Assembly (NCBI GenBank): GCA_964587655.1 | Contig: CAZPMT010000017.1 | Coordinates: forward strand, 1 to 63,590 | Source of the DNA: CAZPMT01 sp964587655 | GTDB lineage: Bacteria > Hydrogenedentota > Hydrogenedentia > Hydrogenedentales > SLHB01 | DNA length: 63,590 nucleotides | Reading direction: 5' to 3' | Shown here: in pieces, positions 25,147-33,753 of the stretch | Position numbering within the stretch: the stretch's first letter is position 1 | How the letters are laid out: each line of letters begins with the position of its first letter | The notes under the pieces: model-generated | What the model was told of the DNA's origin: nothing | The model's database searches: none | Seen by the model: the letters and a program-made list of their open reading frames with translations, nothing else | Position numbers and translations under genes: made by a program

Positions 25147-25167
25147 GCTATGCAAAGTCTGCATAGC
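25147..25167. promoter_or_regulatory. Upstream dyad, probable activator binding site
   Basis: A perfect dyad, GCTATGCA-N5-TGCATAGC, is centred at 25157. That is about 70 bases upstream of the -24 element, or about -95 from the expected start point, typical of NtrC-type enhancer sites. It is most simply explained as the target of the activator encoded by this operon. Confidence 0.72.
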
Positions 25168-25363
25168 AGTAAGGATAGGGCGCTTTGGCACTAACGTGGT
25201 GTGTTGACGCCATAACCTCCGGTTCTGTTGTTCATGGGAGTGATCAAGGGTCTAACCCAGCGCGCCGGAGGACATTAGCCCGTCCACGGCGCAGGAGTTG
25301 CTCAAGAATCCTCGCGTGGCATTCGGATATCATGAGTGCACAACAACAAAAGAAGATGTGACA

Positions 25364-25747
25364 ATGAAAAAGTTGATGACCATTGCGTGTTTCGTATCCC
25401 TGGGTTTGGGTCTGTTTGCGACCGAGGCACTCTGCGGGAGCCGAACGGATGATCCCCTCGGCGTAGCCGTGTAGCCACAAAGCTTCATCCTTAGTTTGGA
25501 CCAAGGCGGCGCGGTTACCGTCCACACGACGATCCGCTATGTGGACGCAGACTGTGCGACACTGAAGTTGAACGGCGTCGCTGTAGCCTGGACCTATGCG
25601 GACGGTCGCGGCTACCCCATCGCGGAGTTTAATGAGGCGGCGGTCAAAGCCATTGTCGCCGCACCCGGTGCGACGCTGACAGTGACGTGGAGCAAAAAGA
25701 CGGGCGAGAGCTTCTCGGGTTCCGATACGGTTCGCGTCATTCCGTGA
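25364..25747 (+). pseudogene. Exported small Ig-like/beta protein interrupted by an in-frame amber codon
   Basis: The ATG at 25364 begins a good signal peptide (MKKLMTIACFVSLGLGLFAT), then SRTDDPLGVAV and TAG at 25472-25474. The same frame continues without a gap as PQSFILSLDQGGAVTVHTT to a stop at 25745-25747, a beta-rich domain with the ending TGESFSGSDTVRV. A serine codon TCG changed to TAG would explain it. Readthrough would give a protein of about 127 residues. It could be a pseudogene, a sequencing error or a recoded gene. The flanking 25168-25363 stretch shows no other gene. Confidence 0.65.
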
Positions 25748-25894
25748 TTACGGGTGAAATGAGGACAATTGCAGCGATTGAAATGAGTTTCTGGGAACCC
25801 GAGGGAAGAGGTGATATTATTCGCCATTCGACCATATTGCATGGAATCAAGACAAGACTTATAATCGGCTTGCGCGACGTTGAGGGACGAGACA

Positions 25895-27037
25895 GTGTTC
25901 AAGTCTTTTTTGCCATTGAGGTTCCCTGAAGCCGATCAGGCCACGCTACTGTGGGTTGGCGCCGGTTTGTGCTTATTGTTTCTCGTGGCCGTACTGATCG
26001 AGGTGTTGCGCCGGCGCAACAACCAGCGCCGCGTGACCGAAGTTGAATGGGAGACCGTCCGGCGCATCATCGGCGAGAAGGAATTCTCGAAACAGGAAGA
26101 GGAACTCTTGATAAGTCTGATCCGGCGCCGCGCGGCGGATGCCCCGCTTCGCATCGTGACCGCCCGGCGCGATTTCGACTCGTGCGTCGAGGCCGAGATG
26201 AGCGCCCTGCGCGCTGAAGGAAATGACGAACGCTTTCGGGAAACGGGCATCCTGTTGCGCGAGATCCGGGTCCGGTTCGATCTGGACTACGTGCCGTTCG
26301 GCCAGCGAATTCATTCGACGCGCGAACTTCAGGCGGGCCAGGAAGTGTGGCTGGCGCCCGCAACCGCCCGTATATCGGTCCAGAATACGGGCGCCGGAAG
26401 CGGACAGTGGACCAGGGGCGGCGTAATCGCGGTCGATGAGGCGTACCTGCACGTGGCGGGCCGCGATGACCGGGGCGTTAACCTCAGCCAAGGGCGCGAA
26501 CTCCGCTGCCACTTCTGGCGCGAAGATGACGCGCGTTACGAACTCACGACGACGGTCGCCCGCAGTGAGGGCGCTCCGCCGACGTGGTCGCTTTTCCATG
26601 TTGACAGTCTCCGCCGGATTCAGGCGCGGGACTACTACCGTATCCGCTGCAACCAGGAAACGACGATCGGCGTGCTCTCCGCGTTTGGCAGTGACACCGA
26701 AGACCTGCGCCAGCGGCGCGTCGTCACGCGTCTGCGAGGCCGCATTACCAACCTTAGCGCCGGGGGCCTGGCCGTCGTGACCCAACATGCGGTGCAGGCC
26801 CAGACCATGTTGCGCGTCGCCATTGAACTCCCGAACGAAGCCCCCTTTGAAGTCGAGGTGAACACGGTCACGGTGGAGCCCATCGCCGGCGGACGCTCTC
26901 TTGTCCGCGGCTCGTTCGTCAATATCCAGGAAGACAAGCGGGATGCGATCGCGCATTACGTCATGCGGCGTCAGCAGCCGCAGTTCACCCCGCGCGAAAC
27001 CCTCCCCGGTACGCGCGGCGTCGAGAAGCCGGAGTGA
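25895..27037 (+). CDS. Membrane-anchored PilZ domain protein (c-di-GMP receptor candidate)
   Basis: About 380 residues, starting at the GTG at 25895 with GAGGGACGAG upstream; a TTG at 25880 is an alternative. One membrane helix (LLWVGAGLCLLFLVAVLIEVL) follows a short N-terminus. A charged helical region then leads to a YcgR-like N-terminal beta domain (about 150-250) and a C-terminal PilZ domain. The c-di-GMP signature is present: the RxxxR-type ARDYYRIRC, and NLSAGG for the D/NxSxxG motif. Likely output is control of motility or surface properties, but no flagellar or pilus genes are nearby. The membrane-protein gene begins seven bases after the stop. Confidence 0.82.
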   Translation: MFKSFLPLRFPEADQATLLWVGAGLCLLFLVAVLIEVLRRRNNQRRVTEVEWETVRRIIGEKEFSKQEEELLISLIRRRAADAPLRIVTARRDFDSCVEAEMSALRAEGNDERFRETGILLREIRVRFDLDYVPFGQRIHSTRELQAGQEVWLAPATARISVQNTGAGSGQWTRGGVIAVDEAYLHVAGRDDRGVNLSQGRELRCHFWREDDARYELTTTVARSEGAPPTWSLFHVDSLRRIQARDYYRIRCNQETTIGVLSAFGSDTEDLRQRRVVTRLRGRITNLSAGGLAVVTQHAVQAQTMLRVAIELPNEAPFEVEVNTVTVEPIAGGRSLVRGSFVNIQEDKRDAIAHYVMRRQQPQFTPRETLPGTRGVEKPE

Positions 27038-27043
27038 GGGGCC

Positions 27044-27766
27044 TTGGAGATCCTGCAGCGAGCCATCCAGGCCGTACAGCGCAATCTTTCCGCGCTGGGC
27101 TTGTACCTTCTTATCACAGTGGGGGCGAGCGCGGCCGGCACGGCAGCGTACGGCGTCCTTGGGTCTCCGGAGGAAAGTGCATACAGTAAGGGAACACTGT
27201 TCCTTTGCGGCTTCGCAATCGACGCGTTTCTCACGGTTGCCTATGCGGTCGCACAGACCATCGGATTCGCGAGGTTTGCGAAAGACATGGATCGCCCCTT
27301 GTGGAGAATTCGCGATGACCGAGAAGCGCTTCAAGGCTATTTCCTCCTGTGGCTGCTCCTAAATGCGTTCGTCATGGCTCTCAAGCAGTTGTCCTTTGAC
27401 GTTCCGGCCTTGCTAGGCAACGAGGGCATGGGGATTTTCCCCGGTTGGCTGCTGCTTTTCGCGGCGGCGGTGTGCACACCGCTCGGCACGGCCATGATGT
27501 TCCATCGTACGGCTGACTGGCGCAAGATTGGAGAGGTCTTGACCCCCTATCGCCGCCAGTTCCCGAAGATCTTCATGCTCTGCTGCCTCAATGGAATCCT
27601 TTTTCTGTTTATGCTCGAACTTGTAGTCAGGACCGCCTCGCAACCGGGGATTCGTTTGGTCATTGACGTCATCTTCGGTTATTTCGACTGCGTTGTGTTT
27701 TGCGCCGCGTGGTTCATTTGCATTCTGGATCGCCAGACTCCGGAGGATACGGACTTTGAGTTCTAA
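27044..27766 (+). CDS. Six-helix membrane protein of unknown function
   Basis: A 240-residue integral membrane protein that probably shares a transcript with the PilZ gene. It starts at TTG with GAGG close upstream. Six helices are visible, including LGLYLLITVGASAAGTAAYG, LFLCGFAIDAFLTVAYAVA, YFLLWLLLNAFVMAL, WLLLFAAAVCTPLGTAMMF, IFMLCCLNGILFLFMLELVV and VIFGYFDCVVFCAAWFICIL. No enzymatic motif. The neighbourhood suggests a function linked to the PilZ protein, which is only an inference. Confidence 0.6.
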   Translation: MEILQRAIQAVQRNLSALGLYLLITVGASAAGTAAYGVLGSPEESAYSKGTLFLCGFAIDAFLTVAYAVAQTIGFARFAKDMDRPLWRIRDDREALQGYFLLWLLLNAFVMALKQLSFDVPALLGNEGMGIFPGWLLLFAAAVCTPLGTAMMFHRTADWRKIGEVLTPYRRQFPKIFMLCCLNGILFLFMLELVVRTASQPGIRLVIDVIFGYFDCVVFCAAWFICILDRQTPEDTDFEF

Positions 27767-27822
27767 CGCGCGGTCTATCCGGAAGCAAACGAGGCTTTCA
27801 TGAAGACCCGGAAAGGCGGTTC

Positions 27823-29100
27823 GTGAACCTCGCAATTCCTTACGGAGACGATTTCGCAACTGGCGGCCTGGAAGGTGTGCGCTGTGTCGGCGTACTCGAT
27901 GTCGCGGACGTTTCGCAGCCGCCGGACCTCGACAGCGTCATTCGGGAAGCCATCGAGCATCCCATCGGCCTGAAGAAGAACCTCTACGAGATCGTGTCGC
28001 CGGGGAATACCGTGACGATTCTCGTATCGGACGCATTTCGGCACACGGGCGCCGAATACTTCCTGCCCATTCTTGTCGAGGGATTGAATCGCGCCCGAAT
28101 TCCCGATGACGCCATTTCATTTATCTTCGCGACCGGCGTGCATCGCCCGCCGACGGAGGATGAGAAGGCCCGCATCCTGGGCGCCGCGATATACGAGCGG
28201 TTCCGCGCGCGCGCCTACATCCATGACGCCCGAGACGACGCGAACCTGGTCTACGTCGGAACCACTTCGCGCGGCACGCCCCTTCGCATCAACCGCCGCG
28301 CGCATGATGCGGACATACTAATCGCCACGGGGGCCGTCGTGTTTCACTACTTCGGCGGGTTCGGCGGCGGACGCAAGTCCGTCCTGCCGGGCATCGCGTC
28401 CGTGGACGCCATATCGCACAATCACGCGATGAACCTTGATCCTCTCGAGGATCGCCTCAACCCGGCCGTCCGGATCGGCCTCCTCGACGGAAATCCCGTC
28501 GCCGAAGACATGCTCGATGGCGCACGGCTCGCCGGCGTTGACTACACGATCAACACAATTCTCAACCGGCAGTCCCGGATCGCCGCCGTGTTCGCGGGCG
28601 AACTCGATGCGGCGCACCGCGCGGCCGCCGCCCGCGCGCGCGAAGTCTTTGCCGTGCGCATCAATGAAAAAGCCGACCTTGTGATCGCTTCGGCGGGAAG
28701 CGCGAGAAACTTCGTGCAAAGTCACAAGGCGCTGTACAACGCCTGGCAGGCGGTCAAGCCTGAAGGCCGCATCATCTTCCTGGCCCGGTGCGAGGAAGGA
28801 CTCGGCGGCGAATCATTCGCGAAATGGGTACGTCTTGGCTCGCGCGAGGCCGTCATTGCCGGACTGCGGCGCCAGTCGGATATCAACGGGCAGACGGCCC
28901 TGTCCACGCTCGAAAAAGCCCCCATGACGCTCTTTGTAACGGACATGACGGAAGCCGATGTGCGCATGCTCGGCGGACGCAAGGCCAAGTCGTTGCAGCA
29001 AGCCCTCGATCTTGCCCGGCACGACCTCGCCCGCCTCGCCAATCCCACCGTTTACGTCATGCCCTCGGCTTCGTACACCGTCCCCTTCCTTCAGACCTGA
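27823..29100 (+). CDS. LarA-family nickel-pincer-dependent racemase/epimerase
   Basis: A 425-residue protein of the lactate racemase (LarA) superfamily, which interconverts 2-hydroxyacids through a nickel-pincer nucleotide. It starts at a GTG with AAAGGCGG upstream. The residues that hold cofactor and substrate in Lactiplantibacillus LarA (His108, His174, Lys184, His200) have counterparts here: His107 in ATGVHRPP, His175 in VVFHYFGGFGGGRK, Lys185, and His199 or His201 in AISHNHAM. Substrate cannot be told; many family members are not lactate racemases. No LarB, LarC or LarE gene is in the window, so the cofactor must be made elsewhere in the genome. Confidence 0.88.
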   Translation: MNLAIPYGDDFATGGLEGVRCVGVLDVADVSQPPDLDSVIREAIEHPIGLKKNLYEIVSPGNTVTILVSDAFRHTGAEYFLPILVEGLNRARIPDDAISFIFATGVHRPPTEDEKARILGAAIYERFRARAYIHDARDDANLVYVGTTSRGTPLRINRRAHDADILIATGAVVFHYFGGFGGGRKSVLPGIASVDAISHNHAMNLDPLEDRLNPAVRIGLLDGNPVAEDMLDGARLAGVDYTINTILNRQSRIAAVFAGELDAAHRAAAARAREVFAVRINEKADLVIASAGSARNFVQSHKALYNAWQAVKPEGRIIFLARCEEGLGGESFAKWVRLGSREAVIAGLRRQSDINGQTALSTLEKAPMTLFVTDMTEADVRMLGGRKAKSLQQALDLARHDLARLANPTVYVMPSASYTVPFLQT

Positions 29101-29109
29101 CAGGTGGTA

Positions 29110-29167
29110 CGACGTTTCCAACGTCGCGGTCTTTCTCCGCCGTTCAACCGCGATGTTGGAAACATCG
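29110..29167. repeat. Dispersed hairpin repeat, copy 2
   Basis: Arms 29110-29130 and 29147-29167 are complementary over 21 bases with two differences. The core is shared with 15929-15998. A further half-copy (CCGCGATGTTGGGAAA) follows at 29181-29196. It lies between convergent genes and could act as a terminator. Confidence 0.65.
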
Positions 29168-29207
29168 CGCTACTTTGCGACCGCGATGTTGGGAAATGCC
29201 GGGCCGC

Positions 29208-30950
29208 TTACCGTTGGGAGAGGCCGATGCTGCGCACGAAAGTGACGGGCGGCTCGGGCTCGGGCGCCTCGAATTCGATACCGAGACTATCGAGGACCGT
29301 GCCCTCGGCCAAGCGAAGGTCCACGAGCGCCTTCTCATACCCAATCCGCGCCTGCACCTCCTGCGTCTGCGCCGCGAGGAGGTCGGTCTGCATCTGGAGG
29401 ACGCGGTAGCTTGTGCTCACGCCGAGCCGGAGCCGTTTTTCCTCGGCGGCCACGTTCGTTTCCTGCAGTTTGGAGAGTTGCCGATTGCTCTCGATGAGGA
29501 TCTGGCTCGTATTCACCGCGCGGTGCGCGAGACGCACCTTGAGCATCAATTCCTGTTTCGTCCGCTCCAACTTTGTCTCGGCCTGCCTTGCAGTGAGGTC
29601 CGCGCGTTGGAACGCGCCGCGCGCGGCGCGATTGCCAAGAACCACGCTCCCTTTGACGCCGATCGTGTACATATTGTTATCGCGCGATAACACGCCCTCG
29701 AAGACGTCGTTATAAAGGGGGCCCCGCTTGCCCTGAAACAGGATTCCCGTGAGGTCGACCTGCGGCAGCATGGCATTCGAGGAGCGGGATCGGTCAATCT
29801 TCGCCGTCTCGATTTCGAGCTTGGCGCTCGTCATCTCCGGACGTTTATCGAGGGCGAGTTCGAAGCTCTGCTTGAGATCTTCGTCGATGTTTCTCAGCTT
29901 CTCGATATCCAGTTCCGTGACCTTGGGCCGGTCCGTGGGAACGATGCGTCTTCCGGAAAAGAAGCCGTTTTCGCGCATGTTGAGGACCTGCTTCAGCACG
30001 TCCTCCGCATTGGCGACCTGCGATCTCGCCGTGATCAGTTCCGTCTGCCGCGTGGCGACGCCCGCCTTAGCCTGCAGCACTTCAAGCGCCGCGCCCGTGC
30101 CGATGTCCAGACGCTTCTGACCGATGTCGAGCAATCGCTCGGCATTCGCCACAGCCTGCTCGCGGACGGCCAGACTGTCCGTCGCGCCGACCAGGTCCCA
30201 GTAAGACTTGACCACCTCGGCTATCGTGTTCATAACCGCAAGACGCAACTGCGCCTCGGACATAAGCCGCGCGTTCTTGGCCATGCGGATCCGCGCCGTG
30301 TTGACCGCGACGCCGCGCCCTTTCAACAAAGGCTGGCTCAGTGTCAAAGTAAGTCCGCCGCTGTATTGCGGCACAAGGTTGGTCCAGGTGGTGGTCTCTT
30401 TGTCGATCTCAAAGGAGGCGTCGTATACGGTCCCTGTTTGCAGCTTCCCGCTGACCGAGGTCTTCTTCGCAACGCGCTCCGCCTCGATGGACGAGACGCC
30501 TCCAAACCGCTGGTACTCCGGCGAAGCCACCTCCTCCGTTTTTGTGCGGTTGTAAATCCCGCTCAGGACGGGATCGAACTCGCCTCTAGCCGTGAACACG
30601 TCGCTCGCGGATTTCAGCGCTTCATAGCGGACGATTTGGAGGTCAGGATTGTTCTCGACGGCGAGGCGCATGCAATCGTCCAGAGACATGCGCAAAGGTT
30701 CGCCGCCCTCTTGTTCCTCGACGAGTTTGCGCAATCGGTCGATGTCGATGCCGCTTACGTCGATCTTCTGGTTCAAGAGTTGCATCTGCTCGTCGGTAAG
30801 GGGTGTATCGACCGGCGCAATCACCTCGCCAGGAACGGGCTGGACATTCGGCGCCGGCGCGGCCTCCGTGACGGTCACCTGGGGATCGTCGGCCCAGATC
30901 GCGCATCCTGCAAGCAAGACAAGCACCCCGAGAGAACGTGCAATATTCAT
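29208..30950 (-). CDS. TolC-family outer membrane efflux protein
   Basis: A 580-residue outer-membrane channel subunit for type I secretion or RND efflux. The start at 30950 has GGAG upstream. The N-terminus has a lipobox-like LVLLAGC, so it may be lipidated as NodT/OprM types are. Two TolC repeats are visible: LSLDDCMRLAVENNPDLQIV begins the first and later AELAL-like helices (LEVLQAKAGVATRQTELITA, LRLGVSTSYRVLQMQTDLL) are typical. A Pro-rich linker of about 70 residues precedes the barrel. No inner-membrane pump or adaptor gene is adjacent, so the partner is unknown. Confidence 0.88.
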   Translation of the reverse strand: MNIARSLGVLVLLAGCAIWADDPQVTVTEAAPAPNVQPVPGEVIAPVDTPLTDEQMQLLNQKIDVSGIDIDRLRKLVEEQEGGEPLRMSLDDCMRLAVENNPDLQIVRYEALKSASDVFTARGEFDPVLSGIYNRTKTEEVASPEYQRFGGVSSIEAERVAKKTSVSGKLQTGTVYDASFEIDKETTTWTNLVPQYSGGLTLTLSQPLLKGRGVAVNTARIRMAKNARLMSEAQLRLAVMNTIAEVVKSYWDLVGATDSLAVREQAVANAERLLDIGQKRLDIGTGAALEVLQAKAGVATRQTELITARSQVANAEDVLKQVLNMRENGFFSGRRIVPTDRPKVTELDIEKLRNIDEDLKQSFELALDKRPEMTSAKLEIETAKIDRSRSSNAMLPQVDLTGILFQGKRGPLYNDVFEGVLSRDNNMYTIGVKGSVVLGNRAARGAFQRADLTARQAETKLERTKQELMLKVRLAHRAVNTSQILIESNRQLSKLQETNVAAEEKRLRLGVSTSYRVLQMQTDLLAAQTQEVQARIGYEKALVDLRLAEGTVLDSLGIEFEAPEPEPPVTFVRSIGLSQR

Positions 30951-31134
30951 GTGTTTCTCCAAGTAGCCGGGCCTCAAGACGCCAACGCATTGCGACCCGT
31001 GTATATGGACTTCCAACTTGGAACGGAGGTTTCAGAGCCGTTTCACACGTGAGCGCCCATTGGCAATGGCCCCTATTCCCGTGCTGTTCGGCAGTCAGTC
31101 TACTGGGCAGTCGCGACGCGCTCAACCATGCATC

Positions 31135-33720
31135 CTACAATGCGATCACGAGTTTGTCACCAGCTTTCAAGACCAGTTCCTTGCGAAACGTGATGGAGCC
31201 GAACTCGTCCGCCTCGGTTTTGATGACACGCCTCCGTGCCCGTAGTTGGACCGGTCCCGGCGACGCGAACCCGGGCAGGTCGATTCGGCTCAGTGCCAGT
31301 TTCCCGAAGATCACTGAGAGCGTGGCCTTGCGCCTCTTCTGCGAATACGTGCCCCAGACGCCGTCCAGCGCCCAGAAGGTCCGAAAGCTGTCGGTGTGCA
31401 CGCGCGGGTCGAAGCCGATCGTGCCGGCGCCCTTGTTGAAGGTGAACCCGGACAACGCGAGCAAGAGACCGTACGACGACATGGCGCGGGCGTAGTGGTG
31501 TCCGCACTCGAACTCGTCCCACGGATTCCTCTTTACGCCGTCGTGCCGGTCACGCGCGCCCTTGACGATCGAAAGCCCTTCGATGATCAGGCCCTCCATG
31601 ATGCAGTGGCTCGCAACCTGATATTCGTAGCCGGTCCACACCTCGTCGGAATAGGGAAACGGCACGGCGGGCCGGCCCCCGCGCGGCCACGTGCAGAGGA
31701 CAAGACCGGCGTCGTCGTTGAGCGCATAGACGCGCTGAGCGTTGGCGTGCTCGAACATCTCCGATTTCCAGTTGTATCGGACGATGGATTGCAGCGTCTT
31801 GCGGATGTGATTCTCATCGAGGACGTAGCCCAGCCCCGACAGGCTCGTGATCCACTGGCCCAGCACCGCGTCCGACAGGCAGCCTTCGCCGAACTGATAC
31901 TTCGGGGCTTTCTCAGGATCGTAGTTCTGAACGTAGAACGCGCCGTTGAACAAGTGCGCGTCCACCCAGGCGCGGCCCTTCTCGTACACCGCGCGATACG
32001 CCTCGGCGCGTTCGGACTCGCCGAGGTGGCCGGCCATCTCCGCGCCGGCCACGAGCGCCCCGAGATAGAAACAGGCGGTCAGCGGATTCGGCCCGAGAAA
32101 CTCGATGTCGTACGTGTTGTGCTGGACGCCGTCCATCACGCCGTCCTTATCGGCATCCCATTGAACCCAGGCGTATTCGAGGGCCCGTCGCACTTTCGGC
32201 CAGAGGCGGCGGAGCCATGCGTCATCGCCGGAGATCTTCCAGTCGCGGTACATCTTGATAATGCCGCCCATCTGGCCGTCGGCGCACGCGTGAAACGTGT
32301 TCGGGTCCGACCCGAGCGGCAACTGCAAGCGAAAACACATGCCGCCGTCCTCGCGCATGTTGTGCGTGTAGTCCGCCATGCGCATCGAACGTTCGAGACT
32401 CGGAAACAAAAAGGCAAGCGCCTGCTGGTAGTTCCACACGTGCGTGCACGAACCTTCGCAGCACCCCCCCGCGGGCGCGCAGCCTTCGAAACCGTAGAAC
32501 GTGCCGTCGGCGAGACGAATGCACGTTGCCGTCTTCAGGATCGCCATTGTGCTCGATACCGCATCGAGCACGTACGGGGGAAGCGTGCTCGAGAACAGGG
32601 CGTCATGGAATTGCTTTGTGCGCGCGTAGAGCACCCGTTCCTGATCGTGGAGCTTGCGTGCGACGTCCAACGCGTCGGCGAACTGCACGGCGTAGTAATT
32701 CTTCCACGCCGGTTTCGCTTGTTTCTCCCCTGATGAACACCCGCAGGACGAATCGCATGCGGTTTGATGCCAATACTTCTCGAAGGTCGGGAAGTGCCAC
32801 GTGAGGTAGAACGTGATTCGCTTTGATTCTCCCGGTCTCAACGACAGCCGCACTCCAAGCGCTCCGGCGTCGCTCTGCCCGTCGTCGGACGGCCCGTAGT
32901 TGTGCTGCGGAAGCCGCCCCGTCGCCGAGAACGTGTCCCAGAACTCGTGCCGCGGCGTGAACCAGCCTTCGCGCAGCCAGTGCGTCATGACATCGACGTT
33001 CTTTTCGGGCGTCATGAGCGCCATCGAGCCGAAGCGCGGGTGGCCGGGGCTCCATTTCTTCGAGGTGAACGAGAGGCCGCGCACGCGTCCGAGGTCGACG
33101 TACTCGTTCACGTTCTGGCCGAGCCCGTACTCGACTTGGCCAAGGTGGCGATCCCCTTCCGCCACGCCTATCGACCCAATCGGGTTGAAGAGGCTCCAGG
33201 CGAGCGTCGCGGTCACAGGATTCCGCGTCGTGTTCTTCAATGTGTAGTGGAAAATCGCCGCGGGAAATCCGGAGTCATCCGGGCAACTCGGGATGAAGGG
33301 ATTGTACGCCTCGAGCGAGACCGTCACCGGCAATTTCCGGCTCTTCATCTCGATGTATGCGAACGGGTACTCGCCGCGAAACGTGCAATGTTCCATATGC
33401 GGGAACCCCTCGCCGTTCGCATGAGGATCGCCGCCCCCACCTCCGGTATGAGGCGGTGGAACAAGCCCCTGGACCACGCGGCACACGGGTTCCTTGCCCC
33501 GCTCCTTCGCGAAGAGGATCGGAAATGTGTACGGAAACGAGCCGCCGAAGTTCGGCCGGTTGAAGATCTCCCAGTCACGCAACCCGCCGGTCCCCGTCAG
33601 ACCGACTGAGCCGGTCCCGATCCCGCCGAGAGGAAAAACGATCTGACTCAGACTCGCGCCGGAGAACGTCCGTTGCGGGCCAAGCCGCAGCAGTTCCTGT
33701 TTCGAGTATCCCTTTTTCAT
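31135..33720 (-). CDS. GH116 family glycosidase (glucosylceramidase/beta-glucosidase-like)
   Basis: An 861-residue enzyme of glycoside hydrolase family 116 (non-lysosomal glucosylceramidase/bacterial beta-glucosidase type). The N-terminal beta-sandwich begins with the hallmark IVFPLGGIGTGSVGLTGTGG and DWEIFNRPN. The (alpha/alpha)6 barrel has GCCEGSCTHVWNYQQALAFL near the expected catalytic Glu, and MDGVQHNTYDIEF with the acid/base Asp region. There is no signal peptide (MKKGYSKQELLRLG), so it is probably cytoplasmic. It heads a minus-strand group of carbohydrate enzymes downstream of the heparinase-like gene. Specificity cannot be told from sequence. Confidence 0.9.
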   Translation of the reverse strand: MKKGYSKQELLRLGPQRTFSGASLSQIVFPLGGIGTGSVGLTGTGGLRDWEIFNRPNFGGSFPYTFPILFAKERGKEPVCRVVQGLVPPPHTGGGGGDPHANGEGFPHMEHCTFRGEYPFAYIEMKSRKLPVTVSLEAYNPFIPSCPDDSGFPAAIFHYTLKNTTRNPVTATLAWSLFNPIGSIGVAEGDRHLGQVEYGLGQNVNEYVDLGRVRGLSFTSKKWSPGHPRFGSMALMTPEKNVDVMTHWLREGWFTPRHEFWDTFSATGRLPQHNYGPSDDGQSDAGALGVRLSLRPGESKRITFYLTWHFPTFEKYWHQTACDSSCGCSSGEKQAKPAWKNYYAVQFADALDVARKLHDQERVLYARTKQFHDALFSSTLPPYVLDAVSSTMAILKTATCIRLADGTFYGFEGCAPAGGCCEGSCTHVWNYQQALAFLFPSLERSMRMADYTHNMREDGGMCFRLQLPLGSDPNTFHACADGQMGGIIKMYRDWKISGDDAWLRRLWPKVRRALEYAWVQWDADKDGVMDGVQHNTYDIEFLGPNPLTACFYLGALVAGAEMAGHLGESERAEAYRAVYEKGRAWVDAHLFNGAFYVQNYDPEKAPKYQFGEGCLSDAVLGQWITSLSGLGYVLDENHIRKTLQSIVRYNWKSEMFEHANAQRVYALNDDAGLVLCTWPRGGRPAVPFPYSDEVWTGYEYQVASHCIMEGLIIEGLSIVKGARDRHDGVKRNPWDEFECGHHYARAMSSYGLLLALSGFTFNKGAGTIGFDPRVHTDSFRTFWALDGVWGTYSQKRRKATLSVIFGKLALSRIDLPGFASPGPVQLRARRRVIKTEADEFGSITFRKELVLKAGDKLVIAL

Positions 33721-33753
33721 GGCAGTACCTCTTGATTCGATCTCAGAACCATA

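Noticed and set aside
25184..25200. TTGGCACTAACGTGGT on the plus strand as a rightward sigma-54 promoter
   Set aside because: The -24 half fits but the -12 half reads TGGT instead of TTGC.
25973..27334. A 453-codon open frame on the minus strand
   Set aside because: Antisense to the PilZ gene, which carries the RxxxR and NxSxxG signatures.
31396..32733. A 445-codon open frame on the plus strand
   Set aside because: Antisense to the GH116 gene and lacks any recognisable motif.
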